A DNA stretch of 41,068 bases from contig JAJZFJ010000227.1 in NCBI GenBank assembly GCA_021805395.1, positions 1 through 41,068 on the forward strand, read 5' to 3'. Numbering within the stretch: position 1 is the first letter of the stretch; each line of letters begins with the position of its first letter. Made by a program: the position numbers and the translations under genes. The notes beneath the pieces were generated by a model. That model was given only the letters and a program-made list of their open reading frames with translations. It had not been told where the DNA came from and did not search any database. Shown piece by piece: positions 17,053-24,693 of this stretch. The stretch comes from a bacterium (GTDB lineage Bacteria; Armatimonadota; Chthonomonadetes; Chthonomonadales; Chthonomonadaceae).

Positions 17053-17970
17053 TTATCTCCTGGTACTGGTTATAAAATGATCAATTTGGGATTGATATGG
17101 CAATGATGGCTGGGCACCAATCTTGGTTGCAGTTAAGGCTCCAGCAGCTTGTGCGCGTTCGATAGCCTGATGCAGTGACATTCCCTTATCCAACCCTGCT
17201 GCTAAAACTCCACAGAAGGCATCACCCGATGCTGTAGTATCTACAGGTGTTATTTTGAAACCTGGAAAATGATGGATCCCGGTGTCATCCGCCAACACCA
17301 CTCCATCCGATCCAAGAGTTATGATAACCCATTTTGGTCCCAGCCTATAAAGAACACCTGCTGATTCTCTGGCTTGCTCAACATTAGAAATCGGGCTGGA
17401 AAGAAGTTCACCCGCTTCAAGTTCATTTACAACAAGCCCGGTAATGCCACTGCTGAGTGCAATTCCAGGCTCTCTAAAGGGAGCATAGTTTAAAATAAGT
17501 GGGATAGACAGATCTTTGAGCAGTCTGATTACGGCTAATTGTGTTTCTGAACTGATCTCACACTGCATCAGTCCCCACGACGATTTGGAAACAAGCGAGT
17601 GCGCTGCTTCAATGTGTTGTGGCTGAAGATGGCTGTTGGCACCTGGAGCCACCGCTATACAGTTTTCACCCTCCCGATTTACCAGTATGAATGCTGTGCC
17701 AGTGTTATGACCATTCAGCAGCGATACCGCTTCGGTGTTGATGTGCTCATCCATAAAGCTGCTTAGCATTGTTTCACCAGTTTTATCGCTGCCTAAAGCT
17801 GCTATCAGGGAGACACTGCATCCTGTCCTGGACGCTGCCACAGCCTGGTTGGCTCCTTTGCCGCCGTTCGCATATGATAGCAGTCCCTCTCCAACTGTCT
17901 CGCCAGGAAGTGGCAGGTGAGAAAGCTGCATGATGATATCCTGGTTGGCGCTTCCAATAACTGTTATCAT
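17053..17970 (-). CDS. rbsK: PfkB family carbohydrate kinase, ribokinase-like
   Basis: 305 residues. The PfkB signature 1 is GGKGANQAVAASRTG (about 37-51) and signature 2 is DTTASGDAFCGVLAAGLDKG, with the catalytic Asp in ASGD. The ribokinase family phosphorylates ribose at O5; because deoC directly precedes it (ATGA overlap), 2-deoxyribose is also a possible substrate, giving deoxyribose 5-phosphate for the aldolase. The gene symbol is thus tentative. No ribose ABC transporter is near. Nothing is truncated. Confidence 0.9.
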   Translation of the reverse strand: MITVIGSANQDIIMQLSHLPLPGETVGEGLLSYANGGKGANQAVAASRTGCSVSLIAALGSDKTGETMLSSFMDEHINTEAVSLLNGHNTGTAFILVNREGENCIAVAPGANSHLQPQHIEAAHSLVSKSSWGLMQCEISSETQLAVIRLLKDLSIPLILNYAPFREPGIALSSGITGLVVNELEAGELLSSPISNVEQARESAGVLYRLGPKWVIITLGSDGVVLADDTGIHHFPGFKITPVDTTASGDAFCGVLAAGLDKGMSLHQAIERAQAAGALTATKIGAQPSLPYQSQIDHFITSTRR

Positions 17971-18677
17971 GCACTTATCTCGTTCAGTATATTGACTGTA
18001 GAAGATGTACCGATTCGTGTTGCGCCCGCAGCAATGCAGCTCTTCATGTCTGACAAGCTTTTAATACCACCGCTGGCTTTAATTCCAATATGGCTGGCAG
18101 TGTGATGGCGCATTAATTCCAGATGATGTTTTGATGCTCCATAGGTTCTAGCCATGCCATTTTCCTGCTGAACGTAGCCAAAACCAGTGGATGTTTTGAC
18201 ATAATCAACTTCGAGTACACTGCATATCTCGCACAACCTGATTATATAATTGTCGTCGGGTAGATAATCGTTCTCGAATATCACTTTAAGCAGAGCACCT
18301 GCCTGTCTCACAGAATCCAGTATGCAGGCAATTTCATCCTCAACAGTGCTCCATTCGTCACCCAGCACTCTTCCAATATTAACCACCATATCAATTTCTG
18401 AAGCACCCTGGCTTAGGGCGGTCTCAGTTTCAAACAGTTTCACCGATGTTGCATTACTTCCATGAGGAAAACCGATTACGGTGCACGTTTCAATGTTGGT
18501 GTCGCAAAGAGAATTCACCACCAGTGAAACATAAGAAGGTTTCACACAAACAGCCGCTAAAGGCCATATACTCACTGATTGAATGCTCATCAGAATATCA
18601 GCTTCGGTAAGGGTTGGATGAAGTAGAGCATGGTCAATCATTTGTGCAAATTCACAGGCTGTTTCAGAGATCTGCAT
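17967..18677 (-). CDS. deoC: Deoxyribose-phosphate aldolase
   Basis: 236 residues. A class I aldolase that splits 2-deoxyribose 5-phosphate into acetaldehyde and glyceraldehyde 3-phosphate. Conserved elements are IDHALLHPTLTEADI, EIDMVVNIG, KVIFEND, the Schiff-base Lys in VDYVKTSTGFGY, and IKASGGI. ATG at 18677 is preferred, with AAGGAG six nt upstream; a TTG seven codons earlier is open but lacks this. It heads an operon with the sugar kinase and E2 genes, overlapping the former by 4 nt. A dyad, TGTAGT-N7-ACTACA (18741-18759), in the divergent promoter region may be its operator. Confidence 0.96.
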   Translation of the reverse strand: MQISETACEFAQMIDHALLHPTLTEADILMSIQSVSIWPLAAVCVKPSYVSLVVNSLCDTNIETCTVIGFPHGSNATSVKLFETETALSQGASEIDMVVNIGRVLGDEWSTVEDEIACILDSVRQAGALLKVIFENDYLPDDNYIIRLCEICSVLEVDYVKTSTGFGYVQQENGMARTYGASKHHLELMRHHTASHIGIKASGGIKSLSDMKSCIAAGATRIGTSSTVNILNEISA

Positions 18678-18740
18678 GTTCACTCCTTCTTTTCTCAAAC
18701 ATGTGGAAGAGGGTATTCTTATAGTGTGAGATTACCACAT

Positions 18741-18759
18741 TGTAGTCTATGTTACTACA
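18741..18759. promoter_or_regulatory. Dyad between divergent deoC and DUF1844 genes, operator candidate
   Basis: TGTAGT (18741-18746) and ACTACA (18754-18759) form a perfect 6-7-6 inverted repeat in the 97-nt gap between divergent genes. A TATAAG (minus strand, near 18718-18723) could be the deoC -10 box. The role is inferred from position only. Confidence 0.35.
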
Positions 18760-18774
18760 TCCAAGGAGAAGATT

Positions 18775-19248
18775 ATGGCTGAAGAAGAGACTACCAGGTT
18801 TTCTGTAAGTGACAAACGGACTGCTCACTCAGAACCAGAAGAGACTACCATCCCTGAAGAGGGTGATAGGGTTGAAGCAACCGAAACAGAAGAGGCTATT
18901 GAAACTGAGAAAGAGGGCGAAGCAAATGGGGATTCTACTGGTGGCAATCTGCCAGATCCAATGATGCTTCTCTCAATGGCTGCAATGCAGCTTAATCCTG
19001 TTCAAATGGCCACTCTCATGATTCCTCTTTTCGATGGACAGGCGAGAGTGGCGCTGGGATTGATCGCCAACTACTCAACCGGTCAACAGGAAGCTAATCT
19101 GGCTCATGCACAACTGGCAATCGATAGTATGGCTTTCTTCCTTGGGAAGGCTACATCTGAACTGGAGGCGGCTGAAGTGCGGGAAATGCAGCGGAGGTTG
19201 AATGATCTCAGGTTGAACTATCTGGAAAGAGCAAAGAACAGCTCCTAA
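18775..19248 (+). CDS. DUF1844 domain protein with acidic N-terminal extension
   Basis: 157 residues. The first 60 are low-complexity and very acidic, rich in Glu and Thr (for example EATETEEAIETEKEGEANGD), and probably disordered. Residues about 62-153 resemble DUF1844: MLLSMAAMQLNPVQ, ALGLIANYSTGQQEANLAHAQLAIDSMAFF, then RLNDLRLNYLE. The function of DUF1844 is unknown. AAGGAG lies 7 nt before ATG 18775. It is divergent from deoC and closed by a strong terminator, so it is a single-gene unit. Confidence 0.8.
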   Translation: MAEEETTRFSVSDKRTAHSEPEETTIPEEGDRVEATETEEAIETEKEGEANGDSTGGNLPDPMMLLSMAAMQLNPVQMATLMIPLFDGQARVALGLIANYSTGQQEANLAHAQLAIDSMAFFLGKATSELEAAEVREMQRRLNDLRLNYLERAKNSS

Positions 19249-19277
19249 GATACCACCCAATCCCACCGCTTACGATT

Positions 19278-19310
19278 ATGCCTGATGAGTGTTACGCTCA
19301 TCAGGCATTT
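19278..19310 (+). terminator. Intrinsic terminator after the DUF1844 gene
   Basis: A perfect 12-bp stem, ATGCCTGATGAG (19278-19289) with CTCATCAGGCAT (19297-19308), and a 7-nt loop, followed by a short TTTAT. It lies 30 nt past the stop. Confidence 0.88.
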
Positions 19311-19722
19311 ATATGAAGATTGAAACTCAGAGTCATGTTAGGTTACGAGTTTAGCTGGTCCAGAACGGTACATTTTAAATACGATGCTCCCGTGTTTTGT
19401 CATGCTCCTTCAGCGAAAACCATGCATTAGTCGAAAGATGTTATCGCATATAACTTATGAAAAAATTACAACCTGAATGGTTTGTTTGTCTAAACCCTTG
19501 AAACTTAGATTTATCAAAGAATGCCAGATAGTGAGGTGAGAAACACCCATTTTCAAACAAAGCAGGTATTCTAGTTTCAGCAGAAGCTAACTGCAACTGA
19601 GTAATTCAGGTAGTTAGGTCTGGTTTTGCAGGTTCATTTCCAGTAGACCGCAGGAATTATTCCTTACCCGAAACTGATACCGGAAAAGTACTATTTAAAA
19701 TAGATCAGGATGTAACCATACC
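19311..19722. other. Intergenic region, no gene recognised
   Basis: About 410 bp upstream of the exported phosphatase gene. No ORF or RNA is recognised. A 13-bp dyad, CTATTT-A-AAATAG, at 19691-19703 lies 20 nt before the start codon and contains TAAAAT, which could serve as a -10 box. Confidence 0.45.
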
Positions 19723-20409
19723 ATGAAACAAAAGTATTCAAATCGCAGTATTTCACTTCTACTTGTAACAATCCCTATTGCTTTAGCTGGATGCAGCCAT
19801 AGTACTACAGCGTCTAATATCTCACCTGCCTCCCACAAGATGCCATTACAGATTGGAGCACATCTCATTCCAACAGCAATGCATCATAGCTGGCCCGCAC
19901 CTGATATCACTCCAAAAGATGTACCAAATTTCCATATAGTAACTCCGTTCTTATTGAGAGGCGGTGCTCCGACATTGAAAGGACTGGAAGAGCTAAAGAA
20001 GGCTGGCGTGAAGACAGTTGTAGATTTACGAATCGCACCAATGCATGTGGCCGCGGAGCGTAAGGAAGTTGAAAAGCTCGGTATGAAATCGATCAATTAC
20101 CCAATGAGTGGGGATCCACCAACTCTTAAGGAGCAGAAAGAGTGGATCGCGTTGGTACAGTCTCCCAATGCATACCGAATCTATGTTCATTGTCAGCATG
20201 GTGCAGATCGAACTGGTTGTCTGGTTGGAATATATCGGGAAAAGTTTCAGGGATGGAGTTATCCTAAAGCTTATGCAGAGATGAGAAAATACGGGTTCAA
20301 TCCCCACTGGACAGGTCTCAGTTCCACTGTCAAAAAATATGCACCTAAGACAGGCTCAAGTGGAAGGGGGATTCATAAAATGATTCCTGTTGAGGGGGAA
20401 TCGAAGTGA
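19723..20409 (+). CDS. Exported lipoprotein phosphatase of the dual-specificity/tyrosine phosphatase superfamily
   Basis: 228 residues. A lipoprotein signal peptide ends in LAGC, with Cys24 lipidated, so the enzyme should face the periplasm or outer surface. The phosphatase loop is the CX5R motif VHCQHGADRTG, with nucleophile Cys157 and Arg163; Asp131 in MSGDPPT is a possible general acid. The family removes phosphate from phosphotyrosine, phosphoinositides or other phosphomonoesters; the substrate here is unknown. The stop overlaps the GTG start of a NodB-like deacetylase (GTGA), so the two are translationally coupled and may act on the same surface material (inference). Confidence 0.85.
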   Translation: MKQKYSNRSISLLLVTIPIALAGCSHSTTASNISPASHKMPLQIGAHLIPTAMHHSWPAPDITPKDVPNFHIVTPFLLRGGAPTLKGLEELKKAGVKTVVDLRIAPMHVAAERKEVEKLGMKSINYPMSGDPPTLKEQKEWIALVQSPNAYRIYVHCQHGADRTGCLVGIYREKFQGWSYPKAYAEMRKYGFNPHWTGLSSTVKKYAPKTGSSGRGIHKMIPVEGESK

Positions 20410-21191
20410 ATAGGCGCAAGAAAACTGGATTCCTGCTTGGAATGTCACTACTACCAGTATTAGCCAGAGCAAGCTCTATGCACCAAACTATACCACGTCC
20501 CGTGCCACAAGCTGCACATCCTTATACAGCTGTGCTTGTATGGCACGATGTAGTGGGGTACAAAACAGTATGGTTCGACACTCTAACTTCTACGTTTAAA
20601 TCCCAGATCGCTGAAATTCATAAAGATGGGTTCCATATTATTACACTGCCTCAACTGCTGGCTCATCTTACCAAAGGAACCGCCTTACCATCCAGGCCCT
20701 TGATGCTCTGCTTTGATGACAATAATCAAGGTATTTTTCGCAATGCATTTCCCGTTCTCGAGAAGTATCACTATCCGTTTACACTCTTTGTGCATACTGC
20801 TTATGTAGGAGTAACAACTTCCAAAAGACATAACACATGGCAGCAATTAAAACAGATGCAGGATAGTGGTTTGGCACTGGTGCAAAGCTTAACAGCATCT
20901 CATCCGGAGAACATCCGCCTTCTGAATAACGCGCGGATCACACGGGAACTAGACGTGTCACGACATTCGATCGAGCTGCATTTGGGGACACCAGTTTATG
21001 CATTTGTATATCCGTGTGATGTGTATTCAATGAGGGTAGCGGAGGATGTTTGGAAAGCCGGCTACAAGATAGCATTTACTGAGGATTGGGGAAATGCAGG
21101 TGCTTCTCCAAACATGTATGAAATACACAGATATCCAGCTATTTTACGATTTCAGCAGTGTTTGCAGGATGTAATCCGAGGTCATCACTAA
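20406..21191 (+). CDS. Exported NodB-like polysaccharide deacetylase with altered metal site
   Basis: 261 residues from a GTG start overlapping the phosphatase stop. A signal peptide ends near ARA-SS (20-24). NodB motif 1 is present as CFDD (Asp104, Asp105). Motif 2, normally S-H-T-x-x-H-P, reads SLTASHP (161-167): the first metal His is Leu162, while His166 remains. Motif 3 is FVYPCD (200-205). The family removes N- or O-acetyl groups from cell-surface polysaccharides using a D-H-H metal site. Loss of one ligand suggests weakened catalysis, a changed metal, or a binding-only role. The context with an exported phosphatase is unusual. Confidence 0.82.
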   Translation: MNRRKKTGFLLGMSLLPVLARASSMHQTIPRPVPQAAHPYTAVLVWHDVVGYKTVWFDTLTSTFKSQIAEIHKDGFHIITLPQLLAHLTKGTALPSRPLMLCFDDNNQGIFRNAFPVLEKYHYPFTLFVHTAYVGVTTSKRHNTWQQLKQMQDSGLALVQSLTASHPENIRLLNNARITRELDVSRHSIELHLGTPVYAFVYPCDVYSMRVAEDVWKAGYKIAFTEDWGNAGASPNMYEIHRYPAILRFQQCLQDVIRGHH

Positions 21192-21213
21192 TCAATCCAG
21201 ACATGATGTTCTG

Positions 21214-22545
21214 CTAGAAATGTACGGAAAGCTGTGTGGTAAATACGCTGGAATTGCCTTGTGGTGCCAGCGACGATGACTGCAAGCTGCCCGGTGAGAG
21301 TTCATAAGCCAGGCTGAGGCTGGCATTTCTGGTGATATTCACTCCCGCGCCAAGGGTGAGGTATTGATCTAGTGGTGTGTGTCCAAGTGCACTCATTGAG
21401 TAATCATAGAGCTGGTAGTTTGCACTCAGGCTAAGAGAAGAAGACAGTTTCCATTCTAACCCTGCTTCACCTCTATATATGTTTCCTGGGGTGATGCTAT
21501 CCTGGTTAGAGTTCGCAAGGAAGAGATCACCTCCGAGGTAACTTCGAAGGTTACCTAAATGCAGCATTAGTCTGGTGTATGGTCCCTGTAGCTGCTGGGT
21601 AGAATTAAGTGTGCCCGGAGCAGATAGAGAGCTAAGAACCTGGTAACCGACGGTAGCTTTTGACCCACCGCTAACATATGCCACATGCACCTGATAAACA
21701 TTGCTGTTTGAACCTTGTGCACCGAGAATGCTGTTGCTCACTATACTCTGCTTCGCTCCTGCACCAACATTCAGGTGACCAATGGGATTAATGGAGATTG
21801 CTGTCCCATATTCCAGATTTGTTACTCCATCCAGCGAGTTACCCATGTAGAGGGAAGAGTGGCTTAGAGATAGAGCAAGGTGTCCGGAATCTCCGAATGG
21901 CAGCGTCATCTCCAATGCTTCCTGATCAGGTGACAGGTATGAAGGCACGAGAGCATAACTGGACAAATTTGAAGGTATTGCTGGCGCCATCCTGGCATTC
22001 CTGGTGGGTGTGGGCACTGAAGGCTGACTGGTTTCAAGCTGGATGGCGTTCATGGTATCGTCGAATGGAGATAGTGATACTAGCTTTATTCCGAAATTTC
22101 TGGATGCAGCATTTGAATTCCACTCAGCCTCAGCTTTTCCTAGCTCTCTGATGTTCGCCAGTGCTTCCGAAGTGTTATCGCCGAGCATCTCCAGCTCTGG
22201 ACCGAACTGCTCTATGAGAAGTTTAAGTGTGGATAACTCGTCAGTGGTTACAGATTTGCTTCCATCCGATATCTCGGCTGGCAATGGCAGTCTGTCGAGT
22301 GCGCCATGGAGTGCAACTCCAAACATATATCTGGAAAGTAGAGGCTTGCCATTGAAAGCAGTTTTACTGTATCCAACAAGGAGATTGTTCTTCTGTAGAG
22401 ATTCCATTTCGCTATAAGCATGATTATGCGGTGGAACGTCCTGAAATGCTCCTGTAGAGGAGCTGTCACAATAGCCTATATTCACAGTTAAAGCTGTGAA
22501 TATTATAATAACTAACACGGTAAAAAGCTTTGTGAACCTCAACAC
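21214..22545 (-). CDS. OmpM/SlpA-like outer membrane protein: SLH-like domain plus beta-barrel
   Basis: 443 residues. A signal peptide at 1-26 is followed by one SLH-like domain at about 33-80 (AFQDVPPHNHAYSEMESL and LLSRYMFGVALHG). A helical linker comes next (about 100-150), then a long segment of alternating polar and hydrophobic strands from about 195 on. The last strand ends in FTTQLSVHF, with the C-terminal Phe recognised by the BAM machinery. This SLH-helix-barrel plan is that of OmpM-type proteins that tether the outer membrane to the wall in some diderms. The start is TTG at 22545, with GGGAG upstream; no nearby ATG would keep the signal peptide. It has its own promoter. Confidence 0.78.
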   Translation of the reverse strand: MLRFTKLFTVLVIIIFTALTVNIGYCDSSSTGAFQDVPPHNHAYSEMESLQKNNLLVGYSKTAFNGKPLLSRYMFGVALHGALDRLPLPAEISDGSKSVTTDELSTLKLLIEQFGPELEMLGDNTSEALANIRELGKAEAEWNSNAASRNFGIKLVSLSPFDDTMNAIQLETSQPSVPTPTRNARMAPAIPSNLSSYALVPSYLSPDQEALEMTLPFGDSGHLALSLSHSSLYMGNSLDGVTNLEYGTAISINPIGHLNVGAGAKQSIVSNSILGAQGSNSNVYQVHVAYVSGGSKATVGYQVLSSLSAPGTLNSTQQLQGPYTRLMLHLGNLRSYLGGDLFLANSNQDSITPGNIYRGEAGLEWKLSSSLSLSANYQLYDYSMSALGHTPLDQYLTLGAGVNITRNASLSLAYELSPGSLQSSSLAPQGNSSVFTTQLSVHF

Positions 22546-22643
22546 AGATAGATCTCCCTTACAAGATTGGGGCTGATATACTTATTAATACTGTCGGACA
22601 AAACTGATATGTTCATAAGGGGGCAAACAACGGAAGTATAGTT

Positions 22644-22672
22644 ATTTTATCACATTCACCTTCAGGAGTCAA
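22644..22672 (-). promoter_or_regulatory. Promoter of the OmpM-like gene
   Basis: On the minus strand TTGACT (22667-22672), a 17-nt spacer and TAAAAT (22644-22649). A start near 22637 leaves a leader of about 90 nt. Confidence 0.7.
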
Positions 22673-22840
22673 ACAAATTACACCATACTCTATATATATT
22701 ACGTATTAGCACTTATTTTTGCCTGCATAAGACATAATTTCTTGGTTCATTCTATTATTTACTACGATAAATGACTTTAGTATTATTACTTGAGTTGGGA
22801 CAGTCCGTTCTCCATCTCGGTCATTCCAGTTCATTAAATC

Positions 22841-23305
22841 CTAGAAGCTTAACTTTATTCTGGAGTTTAAGGTACCTCTTTGTGAAAATTCCAGTGTTTT
22901 CTTGTCAAGTTCTTCCTGGCTTCCTATCATTAGGTACGTCACATCCATATTATTACAGTTCAGCATGTGAAAACGCAGTTTGTCATTCGATTCCATACTT
23001 ACACTCTGTTCGTTCATCATCAGGTTCAACAGCACACCTTTACATCTCTCCTCATCCTCATAGGGCTCTTCCAGCATGAGTGTTACGGCATCCAGTCTTG
23101 ATAGAAGTCTGCTCATGTGAGATTTTTTTACCGCCTCTGCTTTGAAGATGAGAACCACTAACCCAAAATTTTGTTCAGTTCCAGGGATTTCATAGGTAGA
23201 GACTCTATCGATGGATACTCCTCGGTGCCCAAATTGAGCAGTGATTGCAGCCAGCGCTCCAGGACGATTTTTTGCTTTGATGATATACATCCACCGGGAC
23301 ATCAT
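22841..23305 (-). CDS. ACT domain protein coupled to an LDH/MDH-like dehydrogenase
   Basis: 154 residues. The N-terminal half (about 1-80) is an ACT domain of the acetolactate synthase small-subunit kind: MYIIKAKNRPGALAAITAQFGHRGVSIDRVS and a second strand pair LVVLIF. The remaining 70 residues are unfamiliar and end in RGTLNSRIKLSF. ACT domains bind amino acids and regulate enzymes. ATG 23305 is chosen because it overlaps the upstream dehydrogenase stop (ATGA) and has GGAG 7 nt before it. No large-subunit acetolactate synthase is near, so it may regulate the dehydrogenase instead (inference). It is not clearly ilvH. Confidence 0.8.
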   Translation of the reverse strand: MMSRWMYIIKAKNRPGALAAITAQFGHRGVSIDRVSTYEIPGTEQNFGLVVLIFKAEAVKKSHMSRLLSRLDAVTLMLEEPYEDEERCKGVLLNLMMNEQSVSMESNDKLRFHMLNCNNMDVTYLMIGSQEELDKKTLEFSQRGTLNSRIKLSF

Positions 23306-24354
23306 TGTGATCTCCATTTAGCAATTTTCGCCTGGATTGTTTTGGAAGCCTGAAGGATAGCTTTTCGCTCCAGCTCAGTTACTGGGGGATTGATTATCCT
23401 CATGACACCCTGACTGGATAGTATGATGGGTACACCGAATATGCCTTTGGTGCCGCAAAAGCCTGTGTTCTCCAGCAGCACCTGGCCAGCAACGCTCATT
23501 TCATGTCCCCCTACAATTTGACGTGTCATGTCTACAGTCACATTTGATGTTGCCATAACAGTGCGGGAACCACTCTGCTGGGTGATGTGGGGGCGAAGAA
23601 CTACCCGTATATCAGGAGGCAGCTGGTCTATCTCATCGAATGCAACACGGGTATCCTGTGTCATAACTGTGTGCAGGGTACTGCGCATCTGGCTTAACCT
23701 TTTCGCAAAACTTAGCATGTGATCTTTACCCTGCATGCTCATAACTACCTGTTCCGTCTCTTCCTGTGTGAACCCATATATGCGCACACTACTCCAGAGT
23801 GGCACCATATTATCTCCATGCTCACCCACAACGTACCCTGCTACCATTTGGCGCGGCATTCCCAGATCGTAAGCGATTTCCCGTCTGAACCGCAAGGTGT
23901 CAGAATAGGCACCAATACCGATTACACGCTTATAGCCCAGAGCCTCGGCAAAAATTGAAACGCCAAGCTCAACCGGGTTGGTAACGACCAGTACAATCTC
24001 ATGTCCATGCCCGTGTTTCGAAAGCCCGCTAGCATATTTTTCGAATATATCCCGGTTAATTGATGCCAAATTATCACGGCTCAGAGTTTTTTCATCGAGA
24101 GTTGCACCTGCAACAAAAACTATTAAATCACCTACAACATCTTCTGGACACAATCCTATATCAATTTGTGGTGCTGATTCTGCATACGCATCGGTAAGAT
24201 CGGATCGAAATCCATAAAGCGATCTGGCTGAGGATCCGGTTGCATTCCCCACTAGCTGTAATCTCTCAGTTGGTCTCAGGACTCGGCTGGATACAATCTG
24301 GGCTACTATTTCTCTTCCAATTGCTCCACCTGCACCAATCACTGAAATATCCAT
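23302..24354 (-). CDS. Lactate/malate dehydrogenase family oxidoreductase, substrate uncertain
   Basis: 350 residues with the NAD-binding Rossmann motif GAGGAIG (7-13). The catalytic set is present: Asp152 and Arg155 in YSDTLRFRRE, and His179 in GEHGD. In the mobile loop, malate and lactate enzymes have R-K-P-G-M-x-R; here the text is LDEKTLSR (86-93), so Arg93 remains but the first Arg and the Pro-Gly are lost. That residue set normally fixes substrate, so a 2-hydroxy acid other than malate or lactate is possible. The protein is longer than usual by about 30 residues. The next gene, an ACT protein, overlaps it. AAAGGAA precedes ATG 24354. Confidence 0.85.
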   Translation of the reverse strand: MDISVIGAGGAIGREIVAQIVSSRVLRPTERLQLVGNATGSSARSLYGFRSDLTDAYAESAPQIDIGLCPEDVVGDLIVFVAGATLDEKTLSRDNLASINRDIFEKYASGLSKHGHGHEIVLVVTNPVELGVSIFAEALGYKRVIGIGAYSDTLRFRREIAYDLGMPRQMVAGYVVGEHGDNMVPLWSSVRIYGFTQEETEQVVMSMQGKDHMLSFAKRLSQMRSTLHTVMTQDTRVAFDEIDQLPPDIRVVLRPHITQQSGSRTVMATSNVTVDMTRQIVGGHEMSVAGQVLLENTGFCGTKGIFGVPIILSSQGVMRIINPPVTELERKAILQASKTIQAKIAKWRSQ

Positions 24355-24430
24355 TCAAATTCCTTTTAACACGTTGGGGTATTTCCAAAGTTGCTTTCAG
24401 CATCCATTTCAGTATGAATGAAAACCTTAG

Positions 24431-24459
24431 AATATATTGCATCCAGCATAATAGTGCAA
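24431..24459 (-). promoter_or_regulatory. Promoter of the dehydrogenase-ACT operon
   Basis: On the minus strand TTGCAC (24454-24459), a 17-nt spacer and TATATT (24431-24436). Transcription would start near 24424, 70 nt before the ATG. Confidence 0.6.
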
Positions 24460-24580
24460 TCCTGTAAACCATTCAGGAATAGATATTCTTACAACAATGT
24501 TATGCATAATTGTAAACTGTGGTGCATACTGAGATACCCAACACAACTTCTACAGTTAAAAATGCTGTAAGATGAGTCTA

Positions 24581-24617
24581 TTTACAAACGGTCTCAAGTA
24601 GTCTATAATAGTGAGAC
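24581..24617 (+). promoter_or_regulatory. Promoter of the PQQ-like propeller gene, with dyad around the -10 box
   Basis: TTTACA (24581-24586), a 17-nt spacer and TATAAT (24604-24609). GTCTCA (24591-24596) and TGAGAC (24612-24617) flank the -10 box as an inverted repeat, a possible operator. Confidence 0.75.
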
Positions 24618-24693
24618 ACGGTCGTACAGGCTGTATAACTCTCAGCAGTTTGTATTCTTTATCATACCTCGAAGAGTTGAAGGGGTTTCCTGA

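Noticed and set aside
22771-23079. 102-codon plus-strand ORF
   Set aside because: Mostly antisense to the ACT gene, with no ribosome site and no domain text.
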